Source of the DNA: Clavibacter michiganensis
GTDB lineage: Bacteria > Actinomycetota > Actinomycetes > Actinomycetales > Microbacteriaceae
DNA: 64,000 bases
Direction: 5' to 3'
NCBI RefSeq assembly: GCF_002151125.1
Contig: NZ_MDJZ01000016.1
Location: forward strand, 186,001 to 250,000
Within the stretch, counting starts at the first letter, position 1, and each line of letters starts with the position of its first letter. Of this stretch, positions 1 through 7,926 are shown one piece after another. The notes under the pieces were generated by a model. It searched no databases and was not told where the DNA came from. It worked only from the letters and a program-made list of their open reading frames with translations. Made by a program: the position numbers and the translations under genes.

Positions 1-1
1 G

Positions 2-112
2 GCGCAGCGCCTCGACACCGTGCGCGGCATCATCGACCGGGGCACGGCCTACGGCTTCCGGCACCGCGCGATCGAGGCGCACCTGACCAGCGGATGGCCG
101 CGGGTCGGGTGA
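2..112 (+). CDS. C-terminal fragment of an unidentified protein, cut by the window edge
   Basis: An open frame runs in from the left edge for 36 codons and stops at TGA 110-112. The visible tail contains RGIIDRGTAYGFRHRAIEAH and ends in WPRVG. Codons end mostly in G or C as in the neighbouring real genes. No family can be recognised from so short a piece. It converges on the LacI gene whose stop is at 149. Confidence 0.45.
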   Translation, partial: AQRLDTVRGIIDRGTAYGFRHRAIEAHLTSGWPRVG

Positions 113-148
113 GCCCGCCGAGGAACAGCGCGTCGGTGCGGATCCCCG

Positions 149-1186
149 TCACGCGCCCGTCGACGCCCGCGCGACCACGCGCACCGGCTCGCGGGTGACG
201 CCCGCGACGGTCGCGCCGCCGATCATGTCGACCAGCCGCTGCGCCGCCGTCCGGCCGAGGCGCTCGAGCTCCATCGCGACGCTCGACAGCGGCGGGCGGG
301 CCTCGCGGACCAGCAGGTCCCAGTCGTCGAAGCCGATGACGGCCACGTCGCCCGGCACGTCGCGGCCCTCGTCGCGGAGCGTGTCGAGCACGCCGCGCGC
401 GATGTGGTCGCTGCCGCCGATGATCCCGTCGACCGCATCCCCGCCCCGCACGAGCAGGCGCGCGCAGTCCCTGCCCCACGCCTCGCCCCACTGCCCGTAG
501 AGCGCGGATCCGCCGACCGGCTCGAGCCCGTGCGCGGCGAGCGCCGCCACCACGCCCTCGGCCCGTTCGCGGGCCGCCGCGTACGACGACTCGCCGTTCA
601 CGAGCGCGATCCGCGTGCGTCCCCGCGCGATGAGATGCTCGGCCGCCAGGCGCCCGGCCGCTACGTTGTCGGGCGTGGACGACGCGTCGGCCTCCCCGGT
701 GGAGGGCGCGTAGGCGTAGACCACGGGCACGTCGCCGACGTCGGCCACGGGTGGCCGCGGGTTGGTGGTGCGGCCGACGACGAGGAGGCCGTCGACGCGG
801 CGGGCCAGCAGCGATCGGACGTGGGAGCGCTCGCGGTCGGGGTCGTCGCGCGTGTCCGCCAGCAGGACGGAGAGGCCCGCGGCGTCGAGCGCCTCCTCGG
901 CGCCGCGGACGATGGGGACCACGAAGCGGTGGTCCAGCTCGCTCGTGACGACGCCCACGCTGCCCGTGCGCGCGGAGTTGAGGGCGCGGGCGAAGAAGTT
1001 CGGGGTGAAGGACAGCTCGGCAGCCGCCTCCTCGACGCGACGCCGGGTCGTCGGGGCCACCTGCGGTCGTCCGTTGAGCGCCTTGGAGGCGGTCGCCATG
1101 CTCACGCCCGCGGCGCGCGCGACGTCCGCGAGGGTCGCGGTCGGCGCCGCCGGGACGGACCCCGCCCGTCCCTCGTCCGCCGCCAT
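149..1186 (-). CDS. LacI-family transcriptional repressor, divergent from GH127 gene
   Basis: A 345-residue LacI/GalR regulator. The N-terminal helix-turn-helix (about residues 18-45) reads ATLADVARAAGVSMATASKA, followed by the hinge helix and a periplasmic-binding-protein-like sensor with the typical DVAVIGFDDWD segment near the C-terminus. An in-frame ATG lies 18 nt further upstream (1204), but the 1186 start is preferred: it has a TACTTT -10 element exactly 6 nt upstream and no Shine-Dalgarno, as in other apparently leaderless genes here. That -10 overlaps a copy of the CGAAAGTAGTT motif also found before the divergent GH127 gene, so the protein probably represses itself and that enzyme. 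The inducer is unknown; an arabino-oligosaccharide or arabinose is an inference from the neighbours. Confidence 0.93.
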   Translation of the reverse strand: MAADEGRAGSVPAAPTATLADVARAAGVSMATASKALNGRPQVAPTTRRRVEEAAAELSFTPNFFARALNSARTGSVGVVTSELDHRFVVPIVRGAEEALDAAGLSVLLADTRDDPDRERSHVRSLLARRVDGLLVVGRTTNPRPPVADVGDVPVVYAYAPSTGEADASSTPDNVAAGRLAAEHLIARGRTRIALVNGESSYAAARERAEGVVAALAAHGLEPVGGSALYGQWGEAWGRDCARLLVRGGDAVDGIIGGSDHIARGVLDTLRDEGRDVPGDVAVIGFDDWDLLVREARPPLSSVAMELERLGRTAAQRLVDMIGGATVAGVTREPVRVVARASTGA

Positions 1187-1204
1187 GTCTCGAAAGTAGT
1201 TCAT
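1187..1204 (-). promoter_or_regulatory. Leaderless promoter and operator half-site of the LacI gene
   Basis: Read on the minus strand, TACTTT (1193-1198) is followed by 6 nt and the ATG at 1186. The plus strand shows CGAAAGTAGTT at 1191-1201, the same 11 bases as in the operator at 1255-1272. A repressor bound here would cover the -10 region. Binding by the adjacent LacI protein is inference. Confidence 0.6.
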
Positions 1205-1211
1205 GTTGTCG

Positions 1212-1241
1212 TTGACCCGGCGGCGCGTCCCCGGTTAGCGT
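1212..1241 (+). promoter_or_regulatory. Promoter of the GH127 gene
   Basis: TTGACC (1212-1217), an 18-nt spacer and TAGCGT (1236-1241) form a sigma-70-type promoter facing the GH127 gene. The operator palindrome lies just downstream, where it would block initiation or early elongation. Confidence 0.55.
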
Positions 1242-1254
1242 CGACCCGGGTAAG

Positions 1255-1272
1255 ACCGAAAGTAGTTTCGGT
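1255..1272 (+). promoter_or_regulatory. LacI-type operator palindrome before GH127
   Basis: ACCGAAA-GTAG-TTTCGGT is an 18-bp inverted repeat with perfect 7-bp arms, 32 nt upstream of the GH127 start. Half of it is repeated in the promoter of the divergent LacI gene. A palindrome beside a divergent LacI gene is the usual layout of a cognate operator. Confidence 0.75.
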
Positions 1273-1304
1273 CCGCCGAGAGTCGACGACGACCAGGAGG
1301 AGCC

Positions 1305-3275
1305 ATGAGCACGATCCACCCCGAGACCGCATCCGCCCCCGCTCGCCCCGCGCGCGCCAGAGGCCCCGTCGCGCCGTCGACCTCGCGCCTGACCTCGCTC
1401 GACGCCGCGGAGATCCGGCTCGTCGCGGGCTTCTGGGGCGACCGTCAGCGGCTCGACGCCGACGAGATCCTCGCTCACTGCGAGTCCTGGATGGAGCGCA
1501 TCGGCTGGACGTCCAACTTCGACCGCGCCGCCTCCGACGAGGAGGGCTGGGAGCACGCCGGCATCGAGTTCGTCGACTCCGAGATCCACAAGCTGCTCGA
1601 GGGCATGGCGTGGGAGCTGGGGCGGCCGGTCGCGGACGGCGACACCGCGGCGGCGCTCTCCCGAGCCGACCTCGACGAGCGCTTCGGACGGCTCGTCGCC
1701 CGCGTCGCCGCGGCGCAGGACGCGGACGGCTACCTCCACACCTCCTTCGGTCGCCCGTGGCAGCGCCCCCGCTACTCCGACCTCGAGTGGGGGCACGAGC
1801 TGTACTCGATGGGGCACCTCATCCAGGCGGGCGTCGCGGCGCACCGCACGGGCGCGTCCGACGAGCTGGTGCGCGTGGTGACCCGCGTCGCCGACCACCT
1901 CTGGGACGCCTTCGGGCCGGACGGGCGCGAGGTCGTGTGCGGGCACCCCGAGGTGGAGGTCGCGCTCGTCGAGCTCGGGCGGGCGCTGGGGGAGCCGCGG
2001 TACGTGGAGCTCGCCCGCCTGTTCGTCGAGCGTCGCGGGCACGGGCTGCTGGGGCCGATCGCGTACGGCGCCGAGTACTTCCAGGACGACGTGCCCGTGC
2101 GCGACGCCGACGTGCTCCGCGGCCACGCCGTGCGCGCGCTCTACCTCGCGGCCGGCGCGCTCGACGTCGCGGTGGAGACCGGGGACGCCGACCTCGCCGA
2201 CGCCGTCCGCCGGCAGTGGGAGGAGACCGTGCGGAGCCGCACCTACATCACGGGCGGCATGGGCTCTCACCACCAGGACGAGGCGTTCGGCGCCGACTTC
2301 GAGCTCCCGCCGGACCGCGCCTACGCGGAGACCTGCGCGGGCATCGCGTCGAACATGCTGTCGTGGCGGCTGCTCCTGCAGGAGGACGACCCGCGCTACG
2401 CCGACCTCATCGAGCGCACGCTGCTGAACACCGTCCTCGCCTCGCCCCGGGAGGACGGCCGGGCCTTCTTCTACACGAACACGCTGCACCAGCGGACCCC
2501 CGGCGTCGCGCCCGACGAGGACGAGGTCAACGCCCGGGCGCTCGCGAGCCTCCGTGCGCCGTGGTTCGAGGTGTCGTGCTGCCCGACCAACGTCGCGCGC
2601 ACGCTCGCGAGCATGGAGCTGACCTTCGCGACGCGCTCGCCGGAGGGCGTGCAGATCCACCAGCTCGGCTCCTACGACGTGGACACGACGCTCGAGGACG
2701 GCACCGCCGTCGCGATCTCGGTGCGCAGCGGCTACCCGTACGCGGGCGACGTGACCATCACGTTCCGGGAGGACACGGCGCGCGAGGTGGAGCTGGCCGT
2801 GCGGATCCCCGCGTGGGCGCGCACCGCGACCCTCACCGAGCCGGGCGGCGCGCCGATGGAGGTCCGCGGGCGGCGCGCCCTCGTGCACCGCCGCTTCCGC
2901 GCGGGCGACGAGGTGCGGCTCGACCTGCCGATGACCGCGCGGTTCGTGACGCCGGATCCGCGCATCGACGCCGTGCGCGGGCAGGTCGCGGTGGAGCGCG
3001 GGCCGCTCGTGCTCGCGCTCGAGTCGACGGACCTGCCCTCGGGCGAGGTCGGCGACGTCGCGGTCGACACGTCGAGCGCGCCGGAGCCCACGGCGCGCGG
3101 TGCCCGCGTGCGGCTCTCCCGCACGGTCGCCGACGCCGCCGACTGGCCGTACGGCACGGGCGTCGACCGCGTCGAGCCGCTCGGCGACGTCGACCTGATC
3201 CCGTACGCCTCCTGGGGGAACCGCGGCCCGTCGACCATGCGGGTCTGGATCCCCGTGGCCGCCGACCGGGCCTGA
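1305..3275 (+). CDS. Glycoside hydrolase family 127 beta-L-arabinofuranosidase
   Basis: A 656-residue GH127 (former DUF1680) enzyme of the HypBA1 type, which releases L-arabinofuranose from beta-linked arabino-oligosaccharides. All residues of the zinc-cysteine active site can be placed: Glu326 (in QDEAF) as acid/base, Glu342 and Cys344 (AYAETCAG), and the Cys425-Cys426 pair (VSCCPTN), one of which is the nucleophile. Spacings match HypBA1 (322/338/340/417/418). There is no signal peptide, so it should act in the cytoplasm on imported oligosaccharides. GGAGGAG sits just upstream of the ATG. Control by the divergent LacI protein through 1255-1272 is likely. A strong hairpin follows the stop. 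Confidence 0.95.
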   Translation: MSTIHPETASAPARPARARGPVAPSTSRLTSLDAAEIRLVAGFWGDRQRLDADEILAHCESWMERIGWTSNFDRAASDEEGWEHAGIEFVDSEIHKLLEGMAWELGRPVADGDTAAALSRADLDERFGRLVARVAAAQDADGYLHTSFGRPWQRPRYSDLEWGHELYSMGHLIQAGVAAHRTGASDELVRVVTRVADHLWDAFGPDGREVVCGHPEVEVALVELGRALGEPRYVELARLFVERRGHGLLGPIAYGAEYFQDDVPVRDADVLRGHAVRALYLAAGALDVAVETGDADLADAVRRQWEETVRSRTYITGGMGSHHQDEAFGADFELPPDRAYAETCAGIASNMLSWRLLLQEDDPRYADLIERTLLNTVLASPREDGRAFFYTNTLHQRTPGVAPDEDEVNARALASLRAPWFEVSCCPTNVARTLASMELTFATRSPEGVQIHQLGSYDVDTTLEDGTAVAISVRSGYPYAGDVTITFREDTAREVELAVRIPAWARTATLTEPGGAPMEVRGRRALVHRRFRAGDEVRLDLPMTARFVTPDPRIDAVRGQVAVERGPLVLALESTDLPSGEVGDVAVDTSSAPEPTARGARVRLSRTVADAADWPYGTGVDRVEPLGDVDLIPYASWGNRGPSTMRVWIPVAADRA

Positions 3276-3287
3276 TCCGGGCGCGTC

Positions 3288-3346
3288 CCCCGCCCCGCCC
3301 CGCGCGTCGCGGCTCCCGATGACGCGACGCGCGGGGCGGGGCGGGG
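3288..3346 (+). terminator. Very strong hairpin terminator after GH127
   Basis: A perfect 24-bp stem (3288-3311 with 3323-3346) closes an 11-nt loop. The left arm is a CCCCG-type run, the right arm its exact complement. It lies 12 nt after the GH127 stop and isolates that gene from the next one. There is no T-tract. Confidence 0.8.
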
Positions 3347-3355
3347 CGCGTGGCG

Positions 3356-3414
3356 TTGACACTGTCCCGGCACCCCCGCGACAATGGAGGCGCGTTGCTC
3401 TTACAACGTTGTAA
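3356..3414 (+). promoter_or_regulatory. Promoter and LacI-type operator of the GH51 gene
   Basis: TTGACA (3356-3361) and GACAAT (3380-3385, 18-nt spacer) resemble a -35/-10 pair. Just downstream, TTACAACGTTGTAA (3401-3414) is a perfect 14-bp palindrome in the position of a repressor roadblock. Two relatives of this palindrome lie at 32550-32585, between a second GH127-type gene and a sugar ABC operon. The repressor is not encoded next door. Confidence 0.7.
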
Positions 3415-3481
3415 AGGCTCGGATCCACCCGCATTGCGCGGCGTCGATCGGCCCCGCTCCCGATGAAGTGAAGGACCCTCC

Positions 3482-5002
3482 ATGACCGACGCCCCCACCC
3501 CCGACGCCCGCATCGCCCTCGACCGCACCGCGGTCGTCGCCCCCGTCAACCGCCGCACCTTCGGCTCGTTCGTCGAGCACCTCGGCCGCTGCGTCTACGA
3601 CGGCATCTACGAGCCCGGCCACCCCACCGCGAACGCGGACGGCTTCCGCGGCGACGTCGTCGACCTCGTCAAGGAGCTCGGCACGAGCACCATCCGCTAC
3701 CCCGGCGGCAACTTCGTCTCCGGCTACCGCTGGGAGGACGGCGTCGGCCCGCGCGAGGACCGCCCCAAGCGCCTCGATCTCGCCTGGCACTCGCTCGAGA
3801 CCAACGAGGTCGGCCTCGACGAGTTCGCGCGCTGGTGCGAGCTCACCGGCAGCGAGCTGATGATGGCCGTCAACCTCGGCACGCGCGGCGTGCTCGAGGC
3901 CCTCGACATCCTCGAGTACTCCAACCACCCGGGCGGCACCGCGCTCTCCGACCAGCGCATCGCCAACGGATCCCCGAAGCCCCACGACGTGAAGATGTGG
4001 TGCCTCGGCAACGAGATGGACGGCGACTGGCAGGTCGGCAACATGACCGCCGAGGACTACGGCACGCTCGCCGGCCGCACCGCGCGCGCCATGAAGATGG
4101 TCGACCCGACCCTCGAGCTCGTCGCGTGCGGCAGCAGCGGATCCGGCATGCCGACCTTCGGCGAGTGGGAGCGGATCGTGCTGGAGAAGACCTACGACTC
4201 GGTCGACTTCATCTCCGCCCACGCCTACTACCAGGAGCGCAAGGGCGACCTCGGCAGCTTCCTCGCCTCCTCGCTCGACATGGAGTACTTCATCCAGACG
4301 GTCGTCTCCACGGCCGACCACGTCAAGCACCGCCTGAAGAGCGACAAGACGGTCAACATCTCGTTCGACGAGTGGAACGTCTGGTACCTCGACGAGCACC
4401 AGGAGTCCGGCGTCATCACGGAGGGCTGGCCCTACGCGCCGCACCTGCTCGAGGACGTCTACTCGGTCGCGGACGCGGTCGTGCTCGGCAACCTCATGAT
4501 CACGCTGCTCAAGCACAGCGACCGCGTCACGTCGGCCAGCCTCGCGCAGCTCGTGAACGTGATCGCGCCGATCATGACGGAGACCGGCGGCGGCGCCTGG
4601 CGCCAGACCACGTTCTTCCCGTTCTCGGTCACGAGCCGTCTCGCGCAGGGCGAGGTGCTGCGGCCGCGCATCGACGTGGGCACGTACGAGACCGAGGTGC
4701 ACGGCACCGCGCCGCTCGTCGACTCCGTCGCGACCTTCGACGAGGCCACCGGCCGCGCGGCGGTCTTCCTCGTGAACCGCAGCCTGACCGAGGCCCTCAC
4801 CATCGAGGTCGACGCGGCCGGGCTCGGCGTGTCCGAGGTGCTCGAGGCCGTCGGGATCCACGACGAGGACGTCTACGCGAAGAACACCTTCGAGGACCGC
4901 GAGCGCGTCGGCCTCACGCCGAACGCCTCGGCGTCGCTCGCCGACGGCACCCTCACGATCACGCTGCCGCCCGTGTCGTGGACGGCCGTGTCGCTCGGCT
5001 AG
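3482..5002 (+). CDS. abfA: GH51 alpha-L-arabinofuranosidase
   Basis: A 506-residue retaining alpha-L-arabinofuranosidase of family GH51 that removes arabinose side chains from arabinan or arabinoxylan fragments. The acid/base Glu178 lies in WCLGNEMDG and the nucleophile Glu297 in SFDEWNVWY. The N-terminus (FGSFVEHLGRCVYDGIYEP) and IRYPGGNFVSGYRWEDGVGP are family signatures, and a C-terminal beta-sandwich domain follows the barrel. No signal peptide is visible, so it is intracellular. The start is an ATG with a GAAGTGAAGGA Shine-Dalgarno region. It is monocistronic, flanked by a terminator before and a gap after, with its own operator at 3401-3414. Confidence 0.96.
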   Translation: MTDAPTPDARIALDRTAVVAPVNRRTFGSFVEHLGRCVYDGIYEPGHPTANADGFRGDVVDLVKELGTSTIRYPGGNFVSGYRWEDGVGPREDRPKRLDLAWHSLETNEVGLDEFARWCELTGSELMMAVNLGTRGVLEALDILEYSNHPGGTALSDQRIANGSPKPHDVKMWCLGNEMDGDWQVGNMTAEDYGTLAGRTARAMKMVDPTLELVACGSSGSGMPTFGEWERIVLEKTYDSVDFISAHAYYQERKGDLGSFLASSLDMEYFIQTVVSTADHVKHRLKSDKTVNISFDEWNVWYLDEHQESGVITEGWPYAPHLLEDVYSVADAVVLGNLMITLLKHSDRVTSASLAQLVNVIAPIMTETGGGAWRQTTFFPFSVTSRLAQGEVLRPRIDVGTYETEVHGTAPLVDSVATFDEATGRAAVFLVNRSLTEALTIEVDAAGLGVSEVLEAVGIHDEDVYAKNTFEDRERVGLTPNASASLADGTLTITLPPVSWTAVSLG

Positions 5003-5120
5003 CCGCACCCGCTCGACCACGCGCCCGTCGCGCCGCACCCGCGGCCGGCGGGCGTCGTGCGTGCGCGCGTCGGACCCCGTACCGACCCGGATCCCCAGCT
5101 CCTCCCCGGAGGATGGGCGC

Positions 5121-5669
5121 ATGAGCTCGCAGCCGACCGCACCGACCGTCCACCTCGTCGAGCTGCAGGAGGGGGAGCGCTCCGCCTGGATCGAGCGCCT
5201 CCGCGCCGCCTTCGCCGCGGGCGTGCGCGACGCCGGGCTCCAGCCGGGCGACGAGGAGATCCCGGAGATCGAGGACACGCAGGAGGTGCTCGACGCGCCG
5301 GGGGTCGAGGCGCTGCAGGTCGTGCACGACGGCGACGTCATCGGCGGAGCGGCCGTCACCGCCCTGGAGGACGGCCGCCGCAGCCTCGAGCTCTTCTTCA
5401 TCGACGCCGGCCGTCACGGCGGCGGGATCGGCGTGGCCGCCTGGCGGGCCATCGAGGCCCGCTACCCGGACACGGAGGTCTGGCAGACCGAGACGCCCTA
5501 CTTCGAGCAGCGGAACATCCACTTCTACGTCAACCGCTGCGGCTTCCGGATCGTGGAGTTCTTCCACCCCGGGCACCGGCCCGAGCGCGGCGGATCGGCC
5601 GACCACGCGGGCCCGGATCGCATGTTCCGATTCGAGAAGGCGAAGCCGACCGCCGCTCGGGAGGGCTGA
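5121..5669 (+). CDS. GNAT-family N-acetyltransferase
   Basis: A 182-residue GNAT-fold protein. The acetyl-CoA pyrophosphate loop is in LFFIDAGRHGGGIGVAAW, and the C-terminal YFEQRNIHFYVNRCGFRIV is the usual beta6-alpha4-beta7 region. The start at 5121 is chosen because GGAGGA (5108-5113) lies 7 nt upstream; a frame extension to 5061 has no such site. The substrate cannot be told from sequence. It sits between the GH51 gene and a convergent second GNAT gene and shows no operon partner. Confidence 0.85.
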   Translation: MSSQPTAPTVHLVELQEGERSAWIERLRAAFAAGVRDAGLQPGDEEIPEIEDTQEVLDAPGVEALQVVHDGDVIGGAAVTALEDGRRSLELFFIDAGRHGGGIGVAAWRAIEARYPDTEVWQTETPYFEQRNIHFYVNRCGFRIVEFFHPGHRPERGGSADHAGPDRMFRFEKAKPTAAREG

Positions 5670-5705
5670 CCGCGCGATCCCCGGCGCGTCCCATGGCGCG
5701 CCGGC

Positions 5706-6296
5706 TCAGCCCCGCGGATCCGACCGCAGCAGCGCCATCACGATCACGTCGACCGGCTCGTCGTCGAAGCGGAAGGCCGCACGGAGGCGGCCCTCCGCGA
5801 CGAACCCTGCGCGCTCGTAGACGCGGCGGGCACGGGGGTTGAAGTCCATGACCTCGAGGGAGACGCGCTCGAGGTCGGTCGCGGCGAACGCGTGGTCGAC
5901 GAGCAGGCGGACGGCCTCGGAGCCGAGCCCGCGGTCGCGGCCGGCGGGGCCGATGAGGATGCGCAGGTTCGCGCTCCGGTCCTCGGGGCTCCAGTCGTTG
6001 ATCACGGCCTCGCCCACGCACGCGTCCGTCGCGCGGTCGACCAGCGCGAGGTCGAGGCGGTCGGTCTGCTCGGCGCGCGTCGCGTACCAGGTGCGCGTGC
6101 GGTCGTCGAGCTCCGGGCGCGCGGCCATCTCCGCGACCTCGGCGGTCGTGTGCGCGGATCCGGTGAGGCGGATCACGTCGGGGTCGGCGAGCACGGGGCC
6201 CATGGACTCGACGTCGGCGGGGGTGAAGGGGCGGAGGATCACGCGCTCGCCCTCGAGGCGCGGGACGGCGGGGAACAGGCGGGGCTCGGCGCTCAT
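5706..6296 (-). CDS. RimJ/RimL-type GNAT acetyltransferase
   Basis: A 196-residue GNAT protein of the RimJ/RimL subgroup, shown by LEGERVILRPFTPADVESM at the start, the CoA loop region LIGPAGRDRGLGSEAVRLLV, and NPRARRVYERAGFVAEGR near the end. Relatives acetylate protein N-termini or small molecules such as amino sugars; which applies is unknown. The ribosome binding site is weak. It converges with the preceding GNAT gene and is transcribed in the same direction as the Lsr2-like gene, 46 bp downstream of that gene's stop. Confidence 0.85.
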   Translation of the reverse strand: MSAEPRLFPAVPRLEGERVILRPFTPADVESMGPVLADPDVIRLTGSAHTTAEVAEMAARPELDDRTRTWYATRAEQTDRLDLALVDRATDACVGEAVINDWSPEDRSANLRILIGPAGRDRGLGSEAVRLLVDHAFAATDLERVSLEVMDFNPRARRVYERAGFVAEGRLRAAFRFDDEPVDVIVMALLRSDPRG

Positions 6297-6342
6297 GGAT
6301 CCATCGTGCCGTTCCGCGGAGGCCGCGGTCGCCGTGCGACGC

Positions 6343-6705
6343 TCAGCGCCCGTCGCGGCTCCGGTAGAGGGTCATCAGCGTGGCCGAGATGCGGCCGCCG
6401 GGACCGAGCCGGTGGCCGTTCGCCTCGAGCCATTCGCGGGCGGCGGCGCGCTCGCCGGTCGGCGCGGCGCCTGCGCGGGTGCCGGCGGCCGCGCGCGCGG
6501 GCTCGTCGCGGATCGGCGTGATCGTCACGGTCGTGCGCCGACCGGCCGCGACGTACGGCGCGAGCACGGTGCGGAGGGCGCGGGCGTCGTCGGGGGAGAG
6601 GTCGACCTCGTGCACGATGCCGTCGAGGCCGAAGCGCACCGTCTCGGTCGCGTCGCGCGTCGGGTCGCCGCGCTCGTCGTCGTGCGCATCCACGTGATCG
6701 GTCAT
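6343..6705 (-). CDS. lsr2: Lsr2-family nucleoid-associated protein
   Basis: A 120-residue Lsr2-like bridging protein, the actinobacterial counterpart of H-NS that silences AT-rich DNA. The N-terminal dimerisation domain (about residues 22-62) reads VRFGLDGIVHEVDLSPDDAR, then comes an Ala/Gly/Thr-rich linker, then the DNA-binding helices REWLEANGHRLGPGGRIS. In mycobacterial Lsr2 the minor-groove hook is R-G-R; here residues 103-105 are G-G-R, so the first hook arginine is missing. It may therefore be a paralogue with changed DNA affinity rather than the main Lsr2. GAGGAGACGGC precedes the ATG. It diverges from the CobW-C gene. Confidence 0.85.
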   Translation of the reverse strand: MTDHVDAHDDERGDPTRDATETVRFGLDGIVHEVDLSPDDARALRTVLAPYVAAGRRTTVTITPIRDEPARAAAGTRAGAAPTGERAAAREWLEANGHRLGPGGRISATLMTLYRSRDGR

Positions 6706-6777
6706 GCCGTCTCCTCGAGCTCTCGAACCCCCATCGGAAGCCTATGTCGCCGCGGCGACATCGCCCGCGGCGCAGAT

Positions 6778-6805
6778 GAGAACGGTTCTCTTCTAGGCTG
6801 GGCGG
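6778..6805 (+). promoter_or_regulatory. Zur-like palindrome and leaderless promoter of the CobW-C gene
   Basis: GAGAAC-G-GTTCTC (6778-6790) is a perfect 13-bp palindrome resembling the TGAnAACnGTTnTCA pattern of actinobacterial Zur boxes. TAGGCT (6794-6799) follows and the ATG starts 6 nt later, so the mRNA is probably leaderless and a repressor on the palindrome would occlude the -10. The Zur assignment is inference, helped by the CobW-type product. Confidence 0.6.
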
Positions 6806-7879
6806 ATGGATCCCCAGCGCAACGCCCGCCCGTCCGTCGTCCGCGGCGGCCTGGCCGTCATGCTCGTCTCCGCGAGCGACCTCGACGCCGCCGCGCGCGT
6901 CGCCGCGGCCGCGGTCGGCGCACCGGCGTCGGCCGCACCCGCGGTGGTCGAGGCACCGGGCGGCGACAGCGGCGACCTCGGCGCCGACCTCGCCGACGGC
7001 CTCATCGCGGACGCCGACGACGGGCGCAGGGGGCTCGCGGTCGTCGCGCTCGAGCCGGCCGCGGATCCGCTCGAGGTCGCGCTGGTGCTCGAGCACGTGG
7101 TCGAGGCGCGGCATCCCGGATCCACGCCCATCGGCGTCCTCGACGTGGTCGCGGTCTCCTCCGTCGCGGAGATCGGCGCGCTGCTGCTCGAGCCCGGCGA
7201 GGGCGACGCGACGCCGTTCGACGCGGCCGAGCGGCTGGCCGGCCGGCTCGAGTGCGCGAGCGTCGTGGTGCTCGACGACCTGGATCCCGACCATCCCACC
7301 CCGGACGCCCGCCGCGCCGTCGCCCTGCTCGCGCACCTGGCCCCCGACGCGCGCGTCATCGCGACGGCGGACCGCGACGCGCTCGCGCCCGCGCCGCTGC
7401 GCATCGGTCGGCAGCGCGCGCGGTCGCTCGCGGCGGGCATGGGCTGGCAGCTCGCGCTCGCGGGCGAGGCCGCACCGACGACCGCCGACGGGATGGGCGT
7501 GCACGTGTTCCGCGACCCGCGCCCGTTCCACCCCGGCCGCCTGCACGGGGCCGTCGCGCACGAGCTCGTGCCGGGCCCGGTCGGCCGGATCATCCGCTCG
7601 CGCGGCCTCGTGCGCCTCGCGACCCGGCCCGCGACCGTCGGCGCGTGGGCCACAGCGGGCGACGTGCTGAGCCTGGATCCGACCGCGATGCGCAGCTGGG
7701 ACGCCGACTCGCCCGCCGGGCAGGAGATCGCGTTCGTGGGCGAGCACCTCGACGGCGCCCTTCTCGACCGGATCCTCGGCGCCTGCCTCCTCGCGCCCGC
7801 CGAGCTCGTGGCGGGGCCGGACGCGTGGCATGGCTACGCGGACCCGTTCCCCGTCTGGGACACCGAGCACCGGCACTGA
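6806..7879 (+). CDS. CobW C-terminal domain protein lacking the GTPase P-loop (COG0523-like)
   Basis: A 357-residue protein of the COG0523/CobW group, whose members include zinc metallochaperones and the mycobacterial ribosome-hibernation factor Mrf. The C-terminal CobW_C domain is clear: FRDPRPFHPGRLH, VGRIIRSRGLVRLATRP, QEIAFVGEHLDG and a final ADPFPVWDTEHRH. The N-terminal half keeps the alternating strand/helix pattern, but the GxxGxGKT Walker A loop expected near the start is absent (the region reads GGLAVMLVSASDLDAAARV), so ordinary GTP binding is doubtful. The upstream palindrome suggests zinc-dependent repression. No alternative ribosomal-protein genes lie beside it. Confidence 0.8.
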   Translation: MDPQRNARPSVVRGGLAVMLVSASDLDAAARVAAAAVGAPASAAPAVVEAPGGDSGDLGADLADGLIADADDGRRGLAVVALEPAADPLEVALVLEHVVEARHPGSTPIGVLDVVAVSSVAEIGALLLEPGEGDATPFDAAERLAGRLECASVVVLDDLDPDHPTPDARRAVALLAHLAPDARVIATADRDALAPAPLRIGRQRARSLAAGMGWQLALAGEAAPTTADGMGVHVFRDPRPFHPGRLHGAVAHELVPGPVGRIIRSRGLVRLATRPATVGAWATAGDVLSLDPTAMRSWDADSPAGQEIAFVGEHLDGALLDRILGACLLAPAELVAGPDAWHGYADPFPVWDTEHRH

Positions 7880-7926
7880 GCCGGCGGGCACGTGCGCGTC
7901 GCGCCGACGGTCGGGGTGCGGGGCCC

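Noticed and set aside
30-3434. Very long minus-strand open frame opposite the LacI, GH127 and adjoining genes
   Set aside because: It is Arg/Ala/Gly/Pro-rich with no domain, crosses several real genes and a terminator, and reflects GC bias only. Many similar frames across the window were dismissed for the same reason.
6778-6790. LexA (SOS) box reading of the GAGAACGGTTCTC palindrome
   Set aside because: The GAAC/GTTC halves are separated by only one base; actinobacterial LexA sites need four between them.
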